Assembly: GCF_004117075.1 (NCBI RefSeq)
Contig: NZ_CP026721.1
Span: forward strand, 1,860,001-1,924,000
Direction of reading: 5' to 3'
Length of the DNA: 64,000 nucleotides
Source of the DNA: Fervidobacterium changbaicum
GTDB lineage: Bacteria; Thermotogota; Thermotogae; Thermotogales; Fervidobacteriaceae
The notes beneath the pieces are model-generated. The model saw nothing but the letters and a program-made list of their open reading frames with translations. It did not search any database and was not told the origin of the DNA. Positions within the stretch are counted from its first letter, which is position 1. Each line of letters starts with the position of its first letter. Shown here piece after piece: positions 16,931-25,453 of this stretch. Position numbers and translations under genes: made by a program.

Positions 16931-17359
16931 TCAATCATCCTCACCATCTGAATAGAATAGTTCATTTAATTCTGCAAGCTCATCTGGGGAAACGTAGTCG
17001 AAGCGAATGGGTGTGAATGGCAAATGTGTGCACTTTGGTGGTTTTTTGCCGTACATCATTATAGATACTACTTTGTTTCTTATGTACCAATTCAAAAACT
17101 GCTCTTCATCTCCCCTTCCGTCGAATTCTTTAAGGCCTACCATTAGAATATACCAAATAGTCTGTTCGAGGTCTTCATACGAATAGAGGAATGCCTTGTT
17201 GATACCCCAAAAGTATGCCGTCCATCTGCGCACGAGGTGCTTGTAGCTTAGCACTTTTTCGTGCCATTTGCGGATGTCTTCTGATTTTGCGGCTGGTTGT
17301 TGGTCTTGCTCTTCTTGCCCGAATTGTTCTTCAAACGGATTTTGTTTACCTTGTTGCAT
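16931..17359 (-). CDS. Small protein resembling sigma-70 region 2
   Basis: A 142-residue protein, intact. The first 25 residues are Gln/Glu rich. Residues 40-100 (YSYEDLEQTIWYILMVGLKE, then FD, then QFLNWYIRNKVVSI) follow the pattern of sigma-70 region 2, where EDLxQ and a helix ending in NKV contact the RNA polymerase clamp and the -10 element. There is no region 4 or helix-turn-helix; the tail is short, with an acidic end (FYSDGEDD). AAGGAGGTTAATCC precedes the ATG. Its own promoter overlaps a palindrome. Two decayed copies lie at 3802 and 8496. It could be a truncated sigma, a polymerase-binding regulator, or a fold that only looks alike. Confidence 0.55.
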   Translation of the reverse strand: MQQGKQNPFEEQFGQEEQDQQPAAKSEDIRKWHEKVLSYKHLVRRWTAYFWGINKAFLYSYEDLEQTIWYILMVGLKEFDGRGDEEQFLNWYIRNKVVSIMMYGKKPPKCTHLPFTPIRFDYVSPDELAELNELFYSDGEDD

Positions 17360-17409
17360 TGGATTAACCTCCTTGCAGATGAGTTTTGAGGATGGTTACC
17401 AGTGGGGGG

Positions 17410-17458
17410 TGTATACATACGTATACATATAATACCAAAATTTTCTCCCCTATGTCAA
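17410..17458 (-). promoter_or_regulatory. Promoter and palindromic operator of the sigma-like gene
   Basis: On the minus strand TTGACA (17458-17453), 18-base spacer, TATTAT (17434-17429). Directly after the -10 box lies TGTATAC-ATAC-GTATACA (17410-17427), an 18-bp near-perfect palindrome at the expected start of transcription, a typical repressor position. Confidence 0.75.
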
Positions 17459-17580
17459 GGGGAGAGTGACAAGGGAAAGATACAAAACGCATGCCAATTA
17501 GATGTATCTACTGAGTTTTACACTTTCTTTGGATAAATTTTTTGTTCCACGAAGGGATACAACTAATTGGAGGTGGTTGT

Positions 17581-18699
17581 ATGGCGAGTGTGTCGAATCC
17601 GTTCAAGATTGGTAAGTTGTACAGTGCTAAAGATTTTATCGATAGATGGAAAGAGTACGAGAGTCTTTGCAGTGCAATCGAGAGCGGAAACAACGCTGTA
17701 GTTGTTGCTCCAAGAAGGTTTGGCAAGACTTGGCTGCTTCAAAAGTTTATGGCTGAAAGCGGTTATCCTGCGGTCTATGTTGATTTGTTCGGGTTATTTT
17801 CACTGCGCGGGTTTGTGCAAAAGGTTGTGAAGCAGGTATACGAGCTTTTGAAAGAAGAAAGTCCCATGGTGTTTGTTGGTAAGTATTTGAAGAATTTTGC
17901 AAGGTATGTAAAGTTTTCAGTTGATTTGGGAAGTGTTTCATTTGCGCTGGATGGTGATGTGAGTGATGATATACTCATTGAGCAGATGTATGAGCTTTTG
18001 GAAGGTGCACAGAAGGCCGTTGGCCGAAGGCTTGTTGTGATTCTTGATGAATTCCAAGCCTATGGAGCTATATCTGAAAGGTTGCCCGAGAGTTTGAGGA
18101 GTTTTTTCCAAACAAGAAGCGATGTGCTTTTTGTCTTTTCCGGCTCGATGAGGCATATGATAGAAGAGTTGTTCTTTGAAGCATCCGGTGTTTTATACCA
18201 TTCCTGTTTGCGAATCGATATGACGAGCATGTTGCCTGAAAATGAGTGTGTTGAATATATCCTCAGAAAGTTTGAGGAAACGGATAAGAATATAAGTTTA
18301 GAGAGTGCAAGGAAGGTATACGAGCTTACGAAAGGGCATCCGTATTTTCTTCAACTTTTGTGCTATGAACTGTGGAACAAAACGGAAAGTTCTTCGGGTA
18401 TCGAGCAGGTGGAAGAGGTATTTGATTATCTGTGCGATAGGGAGGCGTACGGGTACGATATGATAATCGAAACACTCGACTACAAGTATTTAAGAAATGT
18501 GCTAAAATTAATAAGTGAACAGGATGGGGATTATTTTAGTGCGGAGAATTTGGAAAAGTACAAACTCCCCAGTGCAGGTGCACTGAACAAACTTCTCAAA
18601 AGATTGACGCAGCACGGCATACTGGAAAAGCAAGGCAGAGGGAAGTATCAGATAATCGATCCGCTGTTTGAGAGGTATGTAGTGAGAAGGTTGGATTAA
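17581..18699 (+). CDS. P-loop ATPase of the archaeal ATPase_2 family
   Basis: A 372-residue ATPase of the family named for archaeal members (Pfam ATPase_2). Walker A-like APRRFGKT is at residues 43-50, where the RR-FGKT form is typical of the group; Walker B is LVVILDEFQAY; FVFSGSMRHMIEELF is a sensor region with the Arg-rich finger pattern; the C terminus is a winged helix (LPSAGALNKLLKRLTQHGILE) and ends IDPLFERYVVRRLD, a common family ending. The frame is open from 17542, but ATG 17581 follows AATTGGAGGTGGTTGT. Divergent from the sigma-like gene. Role unknown, often in mobile or defence regions. Confidence 0.85.
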   Translation: MASVSNPFKIGKLYSAKDFIDRWKEYESLCSAIESGNNAVVVAPRRFGKTWLLQKFMAESGYPAVYVDLFGLFSLRGFVQKVVKQVYELLKEESPMVFVGKYLKNFARYVKFSVDLGSVSFALDGDVSDDILIEQMYELLEGAQKAVGRRLVVILDEFQAYGAISERLPESLRSFFQTRSDVLFVFSGSMRHMIEELFFEASGVLYHSCLRIDMTSMLPENECVEYILRKFEETDKNISLESARKVYELTKGHPYFLQLLCYELWNKTESSSGIEQVEEVFDYLCDREAYGYDMIIETLDYKYLRNVLKLISEQDGDYFSAENLEKYKLPSAGALNKLLKRLTQHGILEKQGRGKYQIIDPLFERYVVRRLD

Positions 18700-19071
18700 A
18701 CATACGGGAGATGAATGGAGACGCAAGAAACTTAAGAGAGTATGTTAAAGTCTGAAGAATCATTTGCTTGCTGCGCGCTTTTAAGCTTCTTTAGAACAGT
18801 ACTCGAAAGGTAGTTAATGTTTCGATAATGACAAGAAGCGCAACCAGAAAATGAGGCTATTTGACTTAACAAAAAAGGTAGCGTTGTGCACCTGTGCGGA
18901 TACGAATTGGTTAAGATTAAGTCTAACTATGGGATGTTGATGGTTTATCTTTCATAGTTTATCAAGTTTTAAGGTAGGAAATTAATAAACATTGTATAGA
19001 AAGATTTCTGCAGTTTGTCTGCCATCACATATATCGGCAGTGATTGTAAGCTCCACAGACTTTACTTTGAA
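18700..19071. other. Intergenic stretch, no gene recognised
   Basis: No coding frame or clear repeat was found. The terminator that follows it, far from the ATPase stop, leaves room for a short untranslated transcript here, but no promoter was recognised. Confidence 0.35.
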
Positions 19072-19096
19072 CCACAACACTTGTGGATTTTTTTTT
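19072..19096 (+). terminator. Rho-independent terminator
   Basis: CCACAA, loop CAC, TTGTGG, then A and nine T. It closes the accessory island before the polysaccharide cluster. Confidence 0.75.
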
Positions 19097-19240
19097 GAGA
19101 TGTTCTTTTACTGAGTCTAGTTTTTTATTTTTGATTATAAGATTTCAAAATTCAAAATTTCGTAAGTAGCAAGTGATTTTCTTGCATCTGTTTGAATTTA
19201 TATTGTAGTAACTTTTGGATCTAATTCTTCTCAGTTTGGG

Positions 19241-20329
19241 GTGATTTGGGTGTTCACACACATTTTCCTTACCGACAGCATTTACACTCATAATTACGTG
19301 AAGTTTATCCTCAGGAATTTCCCTGCGGAAGACCATGTGTTTTGGACAGTTAAACCAGATATTTACCATGATCTTAGTAATGCTCAAATCAAGAAAATAG
19401 ATCCAGAGGATTTGATCGATACTTTTAGATTATATCGTTTTGCAAGAAATTCGAGAAAAGTAATCATACATTCGCTATTTTACACCAAATTCTATCCTGT
19501 TCTTTTTGTGCAACGGTCGCTATTAAGAAAAGCGGTTTGGATCATTTGGGGTGCAGATTTGTATTCTTATTTGAATTCACACATAATTAACAAGCCAAAG
19601 AAATTCAAGCTCAAAGTAAAAGCGTATATGTACAAAAAGATTGTGCAGAATTTGAGGTGGATAGGTAGTTTGGTCAAAGGAGATTACGACCGATTAGCTG
19701 AGCATATAGACACCAAAGCAGAGTGGAGGCATTTGTTCTATCCGAATCCCGTTGACTTTGATTTGCTTGATAAGATCCTTGAAAATAACTCTGGTAGAAG
19801 TGAATCCAAGATAGTACTGTTGAACCACAGTTCAAGAGCAGATGGATTTCATATTGAAGCACTTAACTTCTTAAGAAACTATGTGACTCACAACACAAAA
19901 ATAATCTGTCCTTTGTCGTACGGGAATAAGGATTATGCACAATACGTGATTGAGTGTGGACAAGAAATGTACGGTGAAAGATTCGTGCCATTAACGGAGT
20001 TTTTGAATCCTCAGGAGTACGGCAAGCTGCTTAATTCAGTAGATGTAGCAGTGTTTAACCACAGCTATCAAGCTGGACTGGGGAATATACTTGCCTTGCT
20101 CTATCTTGGAAAAAAAGTATACATCAGGTCAGAAACGAGTCCATGGAAAATGTTAATAGATCTTGGTGTCAAAGTATTTGACACCAACTGTTTAACTGGT
20201 GGTAGAGAAACCGATTTCTGGTACATGAGTGAAGAAGATAGAGAGAATAATCGCAGGATAATCAGAAGAGAGTTCTCAGAGGAAAAGTGTGCACAATTGT
20301 GGAGAAGTTTTTTTGAAGAAGGTGATTGA
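19241..20329 (+). CDS. WecF-like Fuc4NAc transferase (GT56)
   Basis: A 362-residue homologue of the GT56 family, whose known member WecF adds 4-acetamido-4,6-dideoxygalactose from its dTDP form to a lipid-linked sugar at the inner membrane face. Features of the family include [10 protein letters not shown] near residue 106, the [10 protein letters not shown] block and [20 protein letters not shown] near the C terminus. It starts at GTG with only a weak ribosome site. The next genes make a dTDP-amino-dideoxyhexose, which supports this donor. The first gene of a tightly packed operon; the next start lies 2 bases after its stop. Confidence 0.8.
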   Translation: MIWVFTHIFLTDSIYTHNYVKFILRNFPAEDHVFWTVKPDIYHDLSNAQIKKIDPEDLIDTFRLYRFARNSRKVIIHSLFYTKFYPVLFVQRSLLRKAVWIIWGADLYSYLNSHIINKPKKFKLKVKAYMYKKIVQNLRWIGSLVKGDYDRLAEHIDTKAEWRHLFYPNPVDFDLLDKILENNSGRSESKIVLLNHSSRADGFHIEALNFLRNYVTHNTKIICPLSYGNKDYAQYVIECGQEMYGERFVPLTEFLNPQEYGKLLNSVDVAVFNHSYQAGLGNILALLYLGKKVYIRSETSPWKMLIDLGVKVFDTNCLTGGRETDFWYMSEEDRENNRRIIRREFSEEKCAQLWRSFFEEGD

Positions 20330-20330
20330 T

Positions 20331-21203
20331 GTGAAGGGGATAGTCTTGGCTGGGGGTTCGGGTACTCGCTTTTATCCTGCCACAATAGCGGTGAACAAAC
20401 AACTTCTACCATTGTACGACAAACCGCTGATATACTATCCGCTCTCTGTCCTAATGCTTGCAGGAATTCGAGAGATTCTCGTTATTTCAAGTGCCGAGTA
20501 TTTACCACTTTATCAAAAACTGCTTGGTGATGGTTCGCACATAGGTGTTCGTTTTGAGTACAAAGTTCAGCAAGAGCCAAGAGGCATTGCTGAAGCTTTT
20601 CTGATTGGGGAAGATTTTATTGAGGATGATCCAGTGTGCCTTGTGCTTGGGGATAATGTGTTCTTCGGTCAAGCGTTTTCACCAATACTTCAGCAAGCAG
20701 CAACCTTAAAAGAAGGTGCGATAATTTTTGCCTATCCTGTGCGAAATCCAAAAGACTTTGGCGTAGTTGAGTTCGATGAGAATTTCAACGCGATAAGTAT
20801 TGAAGAAAAACCGGAAAATCCAAAATCAAACTACGCGGTACCAGGTTTGTATTTCTACGATAACAATGTCGTGGAAATAGCAAAGACGATAAAACCAAGT
20901 TGGAGGAATGAACTTGAGATTACGGATGTGAATAAGGAGTATTTAAAGATGGGGAAGTTGAAGGTGATACCATTGGGCAGGGGCTTTGCATGGCTTGATA
21001 CGGGCACACCGGAAAGTTTTCTTGAGGCAGCGAATTTCGTTGCAACGATACAAAAACGCCAGGGATTTTACATCGCTTGCTTAGAAGAGATAGCATACCG
21101 CATGGGGTTCATATCGAGAGAGCAATTAGTTGAGCTTGGAAAAAGGATGGAGAAAACGGAGTATGGTAGGTATCTGTTAGAAATAGGGGGAGAAGAACGA
21201 TGA
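20331..21203 (+). CDS. rmlA: Glucose-1-phosphate thymidylyltransferase
   Basis: A 290-residue RmlA: makes dTDP-glucose from dTTP and glucose 1-phosphate, the entry step to dTDP-deoxysugars. The N terminus [17 protein letters not shown] is the nucleotide-binding signature, followed by [15 protein letters not shown]; the metal/substrate region includes VLGDNVFFG and later EITDVN. Length is normal. The frame is open from 20289, inside the previous gene, but GTG 20331 with GAAGGTGAT in front gives the standard N terminus. It overlaps the next gene by 4 bases. Confidence 0.93.
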   Translation: MKGIVLAGGSGTRFYPATIAVNKQLLPLYDKPLIYYPLSVLMLAGIREILVISSAEYLPLYQKLLGDGSHIGVRFEYKVQQEPRGIAEAFLIGEDFIEDDPVCLVLGDNVFFGQAFSPILQQAATLKEGAIIFAYPVRNPKDFGVVEFDENFNAISIEEKPENPKSNYAVPGLYFYDNNVVEIAKTIKPSWRNELEITDVNKEYLKMGKLKVIPLGRGFAWLDTGTPESFLEAANFVATIQKRQGFYIACLEEIAYRMGFISREQLVELGKRMEKTEYGRYLLEIGGEER

Positions 21204-22282
21204 TAAATGTGACGAGAAGTGTAATGCCGAGTTTGGAAAAATACGAGGAAAAGATAGAAAAGCTTTGGGAAACGCGGTGGCTGACGAACAATGGAAGCTA
21301 TCTACAAGAACTTGAGCAGAAATTGTCAGAGAGGTTTGGGACAAATTGTGTGGTGGTATCAAACGGAACGCTCGCACTTTTGATTGCAGTTGAGCTTTTT
21401 GAATTTCCGAAAGGCTCAGAGATTATTGTAACACCGTTCACATTCGCAGCGACAGTTGAAGCAATAATCTGGCAAGGATATGTTCCTGTGTTTGCTGACA
21501 TTGATCCAGAGACGTTCAATATTTCTCCATCCGAAATAGAAGAAAAGATAACAGAAAAGACAGTGGCGGTCATGCCGGTGCACGTGTTCGGAAATCCATG
21601 CGAAGTTGAACGAATCGAAGAAATAGCTAAGAAGCATAACTTAAAAGTAATATACGATGCCGCACACTGCTTTGATGTGTATTACAAGGGTAATTCGATA
21701 TACAAATACGGTGATGTTTCAATAGCGAGTTTTCATGCAACAAAGGTGTTCCACACAATAGAAGGTGGAGCGATAATGTCTGATAATAGTGAATTAATAA
21801 GAAAAGCAAAGAGATTAAGGAATTTTGGATTTGATGAGAATATAAACATAGTTGAAGCGGGAATAAATGCGAAGATGAATGAGTTTCAAGCTGTGATGGG
21901 GCTTTTGAACCTTGAAATTGTTGACGAAGAGATAGCAAAAAGAAAGATGGTTTTTGAAAAATACAAACATTTGCTCTCAGAAGCTAGGGTAGAGTTTCAA
22001 AAAATAAATCCATTCACCACAAAGTACAACTATATATACATGCCCGTTTTGTTTGAGACCGAGCAGGTAAGGGACTTGGTCTTTGAGGAGCTTAAAGTGG
22101 CAGGGTACAACACGCGAAAGTACTTTTATCCTTCGCTGAATAAGGTATTTTCAAACCAGTCGTGCCCCAATTCTGAGAACATAGCTTCACGGATACTACA
22201 CTTGCCTTTGTACGGTGATTTGGAAGGTGAACATGTTGAGAACGTATGCAACATCATCATGAAAATAGCGGGGGTGAAGTGA
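21200..22282 (+). CDS. DegT/DnrJ/EryC1-type dTDP-sugar aminotransferase
   Basis: A 360-residue PLP enzyme. The Schiff-base lysine is in [10 protein letters not shown] (about residue 181), with [10 protein letters not shown] holding the Asp that contacts the PLP ring. It should aminate the 4-keto or 3-keto carbon of the RmlB product. With a WecF-like transferase and an acetyltransferase nearby, the 4-amino product (WecE-like) is most likely, but FdtB-like 3-amination cannot be excluded from sequence alone. ATG overlaps the rmlA stop. Confidence 0.85.
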   Translation: MINVTRSVMPSLEKYEEKIEKLWETRWLTNNGSYLQELEQKLSERFGTNCVVVSNGTLALLIAVELFEFPKGSEIIVTPFTFAATVEAIIWQGYVPVFADIDPETFNISPSEIEEKITEKTVAVMPVHVFGNPCEVERIEEIAKKHNLKVIYDAAHCFDVYYKGNSIYKYGDVSIASFHATKVFHTIEGGAIMSDNSELIRKAKRLRNFGFDENINIVEAGINAKMNEFQAVMGLLNLEIVDEEIAKRKMVFEKYKHLLSEARVEFQKINPFTTKYNYIYMPVLFETEQVRDLVFEELKVAGYNTRKYFYPSLNKVFSNQSCPNSENIASRILHLPLYGDLEGEHVENVCNIIMKIAGVK

Positions 22283-22866
22283 TGATGGCTGTCAGAACGT
22301 CATTCTATACAAGGGAAGAACTGGAAGAAATAGGATTTGCAAAGCTTGGGCAGAATGTTCTGATAAGCAGAAAGGCTTCTATATATTCACCTGAGTTGAT
22401 GGAAATCGGGGATAACGTAAGGATAGATGATTTCTGTATAATTTCTGGAAAGATAAGATTGGGCAATTATATCCATATTGCATCTGGATGCTATCTTTTT
22501 GCTGGAGAGTATGGTATAGAAATGGAAAACTTTTCTGGTCTGTCAAGTAGGGTTACAATATATGCTGTGACCGATGACTACAGCGGTAAATATTTGACAA
22601 ATCCTACTGTACCTGAAGAATACAGAAATGTGATTGGGGGTAAGGTTCACATTGGAAAACATGTAATTATAGGTACTGGGTCAACCGTGCTCCCAGGTGT
22701 GGAGATTGGAGAAGGTGCGGCCATAGGTGCTATGAGCTTGGTTACGAAATCTATACAACCATGGAAAATAGCAGTCGGTATACCTGCAAAGGAAATTCGT
22801 GAAAGAAGTAGGGATTTGCTTGAACTAGAACAACAGTTTTTAAAAGGCAGGTCGGACGCAAAATGA
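22282..22866 (+). CDS. Hexapeptide-repeat acetyltransferase
   Basis: A 194-residue left-handed beta-helix acyltransferase with repeats such as IGDNVRIDDFCIIS and VHIGKHVIIGTGSTVLPGVEIG, then IGAMSLVTKSIQPWKIAVGIPAKEI, the usual end of NodL/LacA-like and VioB-like enzymes. It probably N-acetylates the amino sugar made by the preceding aminotransferase, using acetyl-CoA. The frame is open from 22246, but ATG 22282 overlaps the preceding stop (TGATG) with GGGGGTGAAG before it. It overlaps rmlB by 4 bases. Confidence 0.85.
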   Translation: MMAVRTSFYTREELEEIGFAKLGQNVLISRKASIYSPELMEIGDNVRIDDFCIISGKIRLGNYIHIASGCYLFAGEYGIEMENFSGLSSRVTIYAVTDDYSGKYLTNPTVPEEYRNVIGGKVHIGKHVIIGTGSTVLPGVEIGEGAAIGAMSLVTKSIQPWKIAVGIPAKEIRERSRDLLELEQQFLKGRSDAK

Positions 22867-23882
22867 AATACTTAATTACCGGTGGAGCAGGTTTCATTGG
22901 AACGAATTTTATCTATTACATGCTTGAGAAACATCCCGAGAATGAGTATGTGTGTTTGGACAAACTGACGTACGCAGGTAATTTGGCTAATTTGAAGAAA
23001 GCAATGGAATACAAGAACTTTCGGTTCGTTAAAGGTGATATAGGGGATAGGGAGTTTGTGTTTAGTTTGTTCGAGCAAGAAAAGTTCGATATTGTTGTGA
23101 ACTTTGCAGCAGAATCGCACGTTGATAGATCCATCGAAAATCCTGGCCCTTTTCTTACTACAAACGTGCTTGGAACACAAGTGTTGCTTGATGCGTGCAG
23201 AAAGTACGGAATAGTAAGATTTCATCAGATTTCAACGGATGAAGTTTATGGGGATTTGCCACTTGACAGGCCTGAGTTGAAATTCAAAGAAAGTGATCCT
23301 TTGAAACCATCTTCACCGTACTCAGCTTCAAAAGCGTCAGCTGATTTGCTCGTGCTTGCATATCACAGAACGTACGGTTTGCCTGTTACCATCTCAAGGT
23401 GTTCAAACAACTACGGACCGTACCAGTTTCCAGAAAAACTGATACCACTGATGATAATAAATGCGATGAACGAAAAAGAGCTACCGGTTTATGGAGCAGG
23501 GCAGAACGTAAGGGATTGGATATACGTAACAGACCACTGCGAAGCGATAGAATTGATACTTGAGAAAGGCAGGGTGGGGGAAGTGTATAACATAGGTGGA
23601 AATTGCGAGAAGAGGAATATAGATGTTGTGAAGATGATAGTTCAAAAGTTAGGAAAGCCGGAAGAATTGATAAGGTATGTGAAAGACAGGCCGGGGCATG
23701 ATTTGAGATATGCGATGGATATTAGTAAGATGAGAGAAGAATTCGGATGGGAGCCGAAGGTTGGATTTGAGGAAGGGATCGAAAAGACGATAGAGTGGTA
23801 CAGAAGTAATAAAGAATGGTGGATGGAAATTATTAACGGGGAGTACATGGAGTATTATGATAGAATGTACAGTAAGAGGTAG
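22863..23882 (+). CDS. rmlB: dTDP-glucose 4,6-dehydratase
   Basis: A 339-residue short-chain dehydrogenase-type enzyme that turns dTDP-glucose into dTDP-4-keto-6-deoxyglucose. It has the NAD-binding GGAGFIG at residues 7-13, AAESHVDRSI, the active-site STDEVYGDL and SPYSASKASAD (catalytic Tyr and Lys), and the substrate-binding NNYGPYQFPEKLIP. Full length. With rmlA it supplies the keto sugar for the aminotransferase. It ends the first tight block of the cluster; a 120-base gap follows. Confidence 0.95.
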   Translation: MKYLITGGAGFIGTNFIYYMLEKHPENEYVCLDKLTYAGNLANLKKAMEYKNFRFVKGDIGDREFVFSLFEQEKFDIVVNFAAESHVDRSIENPGPFLTTNVLGTQVLLDACRKYGIVRFHQISTDEVYGDLPLDRPELKFKESDPLKPSSPYSASKASADLLVLAYHRTYGLPVTISRCSNNYGPYQFPEKLIPLMIINAMNEKELPVYGAGQNVRDWIYVTDHCEAIELILEKGRVGEVYNIGGNCEKRNIDVVKMIVQKLGKPEELIRYVKDRPGHDLRYAMDISKMREEFGWEPKVGFEEGIEKTIEWYRSNKEWWMEIINGEYMEYYDRMYSKR

Positions 23883-24005
23883 TAAAAATCGATTTGATGA
23901 CAGCAAATTTTAGCACAATAGTGGTTACAACTTTGACCTTGAAGTAGTTTTTCTATATTTTTTATAAACTGAGCATTTAGAATACATTGGAGGCTACGAT
24001 TTGAA

Positions 24006-25436
24006 ATGAAGAAATACATAAAATCTTACTTTTCATTTTCTCTTGGAATCTGGTTAAAAGCCTTTATATCTGTGGTTACAGCTCCAATTATTTCATATTT
24101 GATATCACCTGAAGAGTTTGGCAAGGCTTCCATGTTCTTGGTTGCTTTTTCGGTGCTAAATATAATTGCTTTGTTAGGAACCGACCAAGCTTATGTTAGG
24201 TTTTTCAACGAGTACGAGAAAGAAAAAAGGGCCTTTCTTTTTTCAAATAGTCTTTACACGTCCTTGATTAGTGCCACTTTTATTTCTATGATAATTTTGA
24301 TAGCTGATAAGAAAGTAAGTTTACTATTATACGGTTCGGAGCACAGATTCGTTAATTTATTACTAGTTATTACAGTTTATATATCGATATTCCAAACTTT
24401 TAACCAGTTCACGGTCATGATGGAAGGTAATGGATTTCTTTATTCTTTGATAAATGTTGCAAATACTTTGGTCACTATTCTATCTACAATATTTTTTGCT
24501 TTGATGCTGAACAGGAGTTTTTATGCTATTGTTTTAGGCAATCTATTCGGATATTTGGCTGCGATAGTAGTCGGTGCAACAAAAACCCCGAGTTATTGGA
24601 AATTACGTCGAATGAATTGGACTGAGGTCAAGAAGATCCTGGCTTTTGGAGTTCCACTGGTTCCAACATTCTTGGTTTCTTGGGTCTACACATCAATTGA
24701 TAGGATAAGTTTAAGGCAGTACGGCACACTTGAAGAGATTGGACTGTACAGCGCAGCGTATAGAATCGTTACTGCGATCAATATTATTCAAGGCGGGTTC
24801 TCGTCTTTTTGGATTTCGACAGCGTACAAGGAGTATGAGAAAGATAAGAACAACACTCAGTTCTTTAAAAAGGCTCACGATATGGTTGGGCTCGTTTTGT
24901 TTATAGTTGCGTTTTTGGTCCTTGGATTCAAAGACGTTATATTCTTGATTTTTTCTAAAAGCTACAGAGTGAGTGCTAATATAGCTCCTTTCCTTATTCT
25001 CATGCCAATTTTGTATTCTCTTTCAGAAACAACGGTTGGTGGTATAAATTTTACTAAAAAGACATATTGGCATTTTGTCATCCTAATTGTTTGTGCTGCG
25101 ACAAATTTCTTAGGGAACTCGATGCTTGTGCCTTTGTATGGTGCCAAAGGAGCTGCTGTTTCAACTGGTCTTTCTTATGTTATGTTTTATTTCATGAGAA
25201 CGCTGATTTCAGAAAAAGTCTTTCGTGTTGGTTATGATTTAAGGAAGTCGACTATAGGTATCGTGCTCCTCATTATCGCAGCAGGTATTGGAACTCTTAC
25301 AAGCAAGATTAGTGTGAACCTGTTAGTCATGCTTACTAGTATGGGCTTGGTTGTTCTGGTTTATAAGGAAGAAGCAAGTTTCTTGCTTGGAAGTGTGAAG
25401 CAGCTTCTCAAATCGAAATCGGATAATTCTTGGTAG
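24006..25436 (+). CDS. Wzx-like polysaccharide flippase
   Basis: A 476-residue membrane protein with about 12-14 hydrophobic helices, of the MOP exporter superfamily. The N terminus KSYFSFSLGIWLKAFISVVT and the block GVPLVPTFLVSWVYTSIDRI are typical of O-unit or repeat-unit flippases, which move lipid-linked sugar units across the inner membrane. No polymerase (Wzy) was recognised in the window. Preceded by TGGAGGCTACG; it overlaps the open frame of the next gene, not its chosen start. Confidence 0.85.
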   Translation: MKKYIKSYFSFSLGIWLKAFISVVTAPIISYLISPEEFGKASMFLVAFSVLNIIALLGTDQAYVRFFNEYEKEKRAFLFSNSLYTSLISATFISMIILIADKKVSLLLYGSEHRFVNLLLVITVYISIFQTFNQFTVMMEGNGFLYSLINVANTLVTILSTIFFALMLNRSFYAIVLGNLFGYLAAIVVGATKTPSYWKLRRMNWTEVKKILAFGVPLVPTFLVSWVYTSIDRISLRQYGTLEEIGLYSAAYRIVTAINIIQGGFSSFWISTAYKEYEKDKNNTQFFKKAHDMVGLVLFIVAFLVLGFKDVIFLIFSKSYRVSANIAPFLILMPILYSLSETTVGGINFTKKTYWHFVILIVCAATNFLGNSMLVPLYGAKGAAVSTGLSYVMFYFMRTLISEKVFRVGYDLRKSTIGIVLLIIAAGIGTLTSKISVNLLVMLTSMGLVVLVYKEEASFLLGSVKQLLKSKSDNSW

Positions 25437-25453
25437 TATTTGGGGGTGCAACG

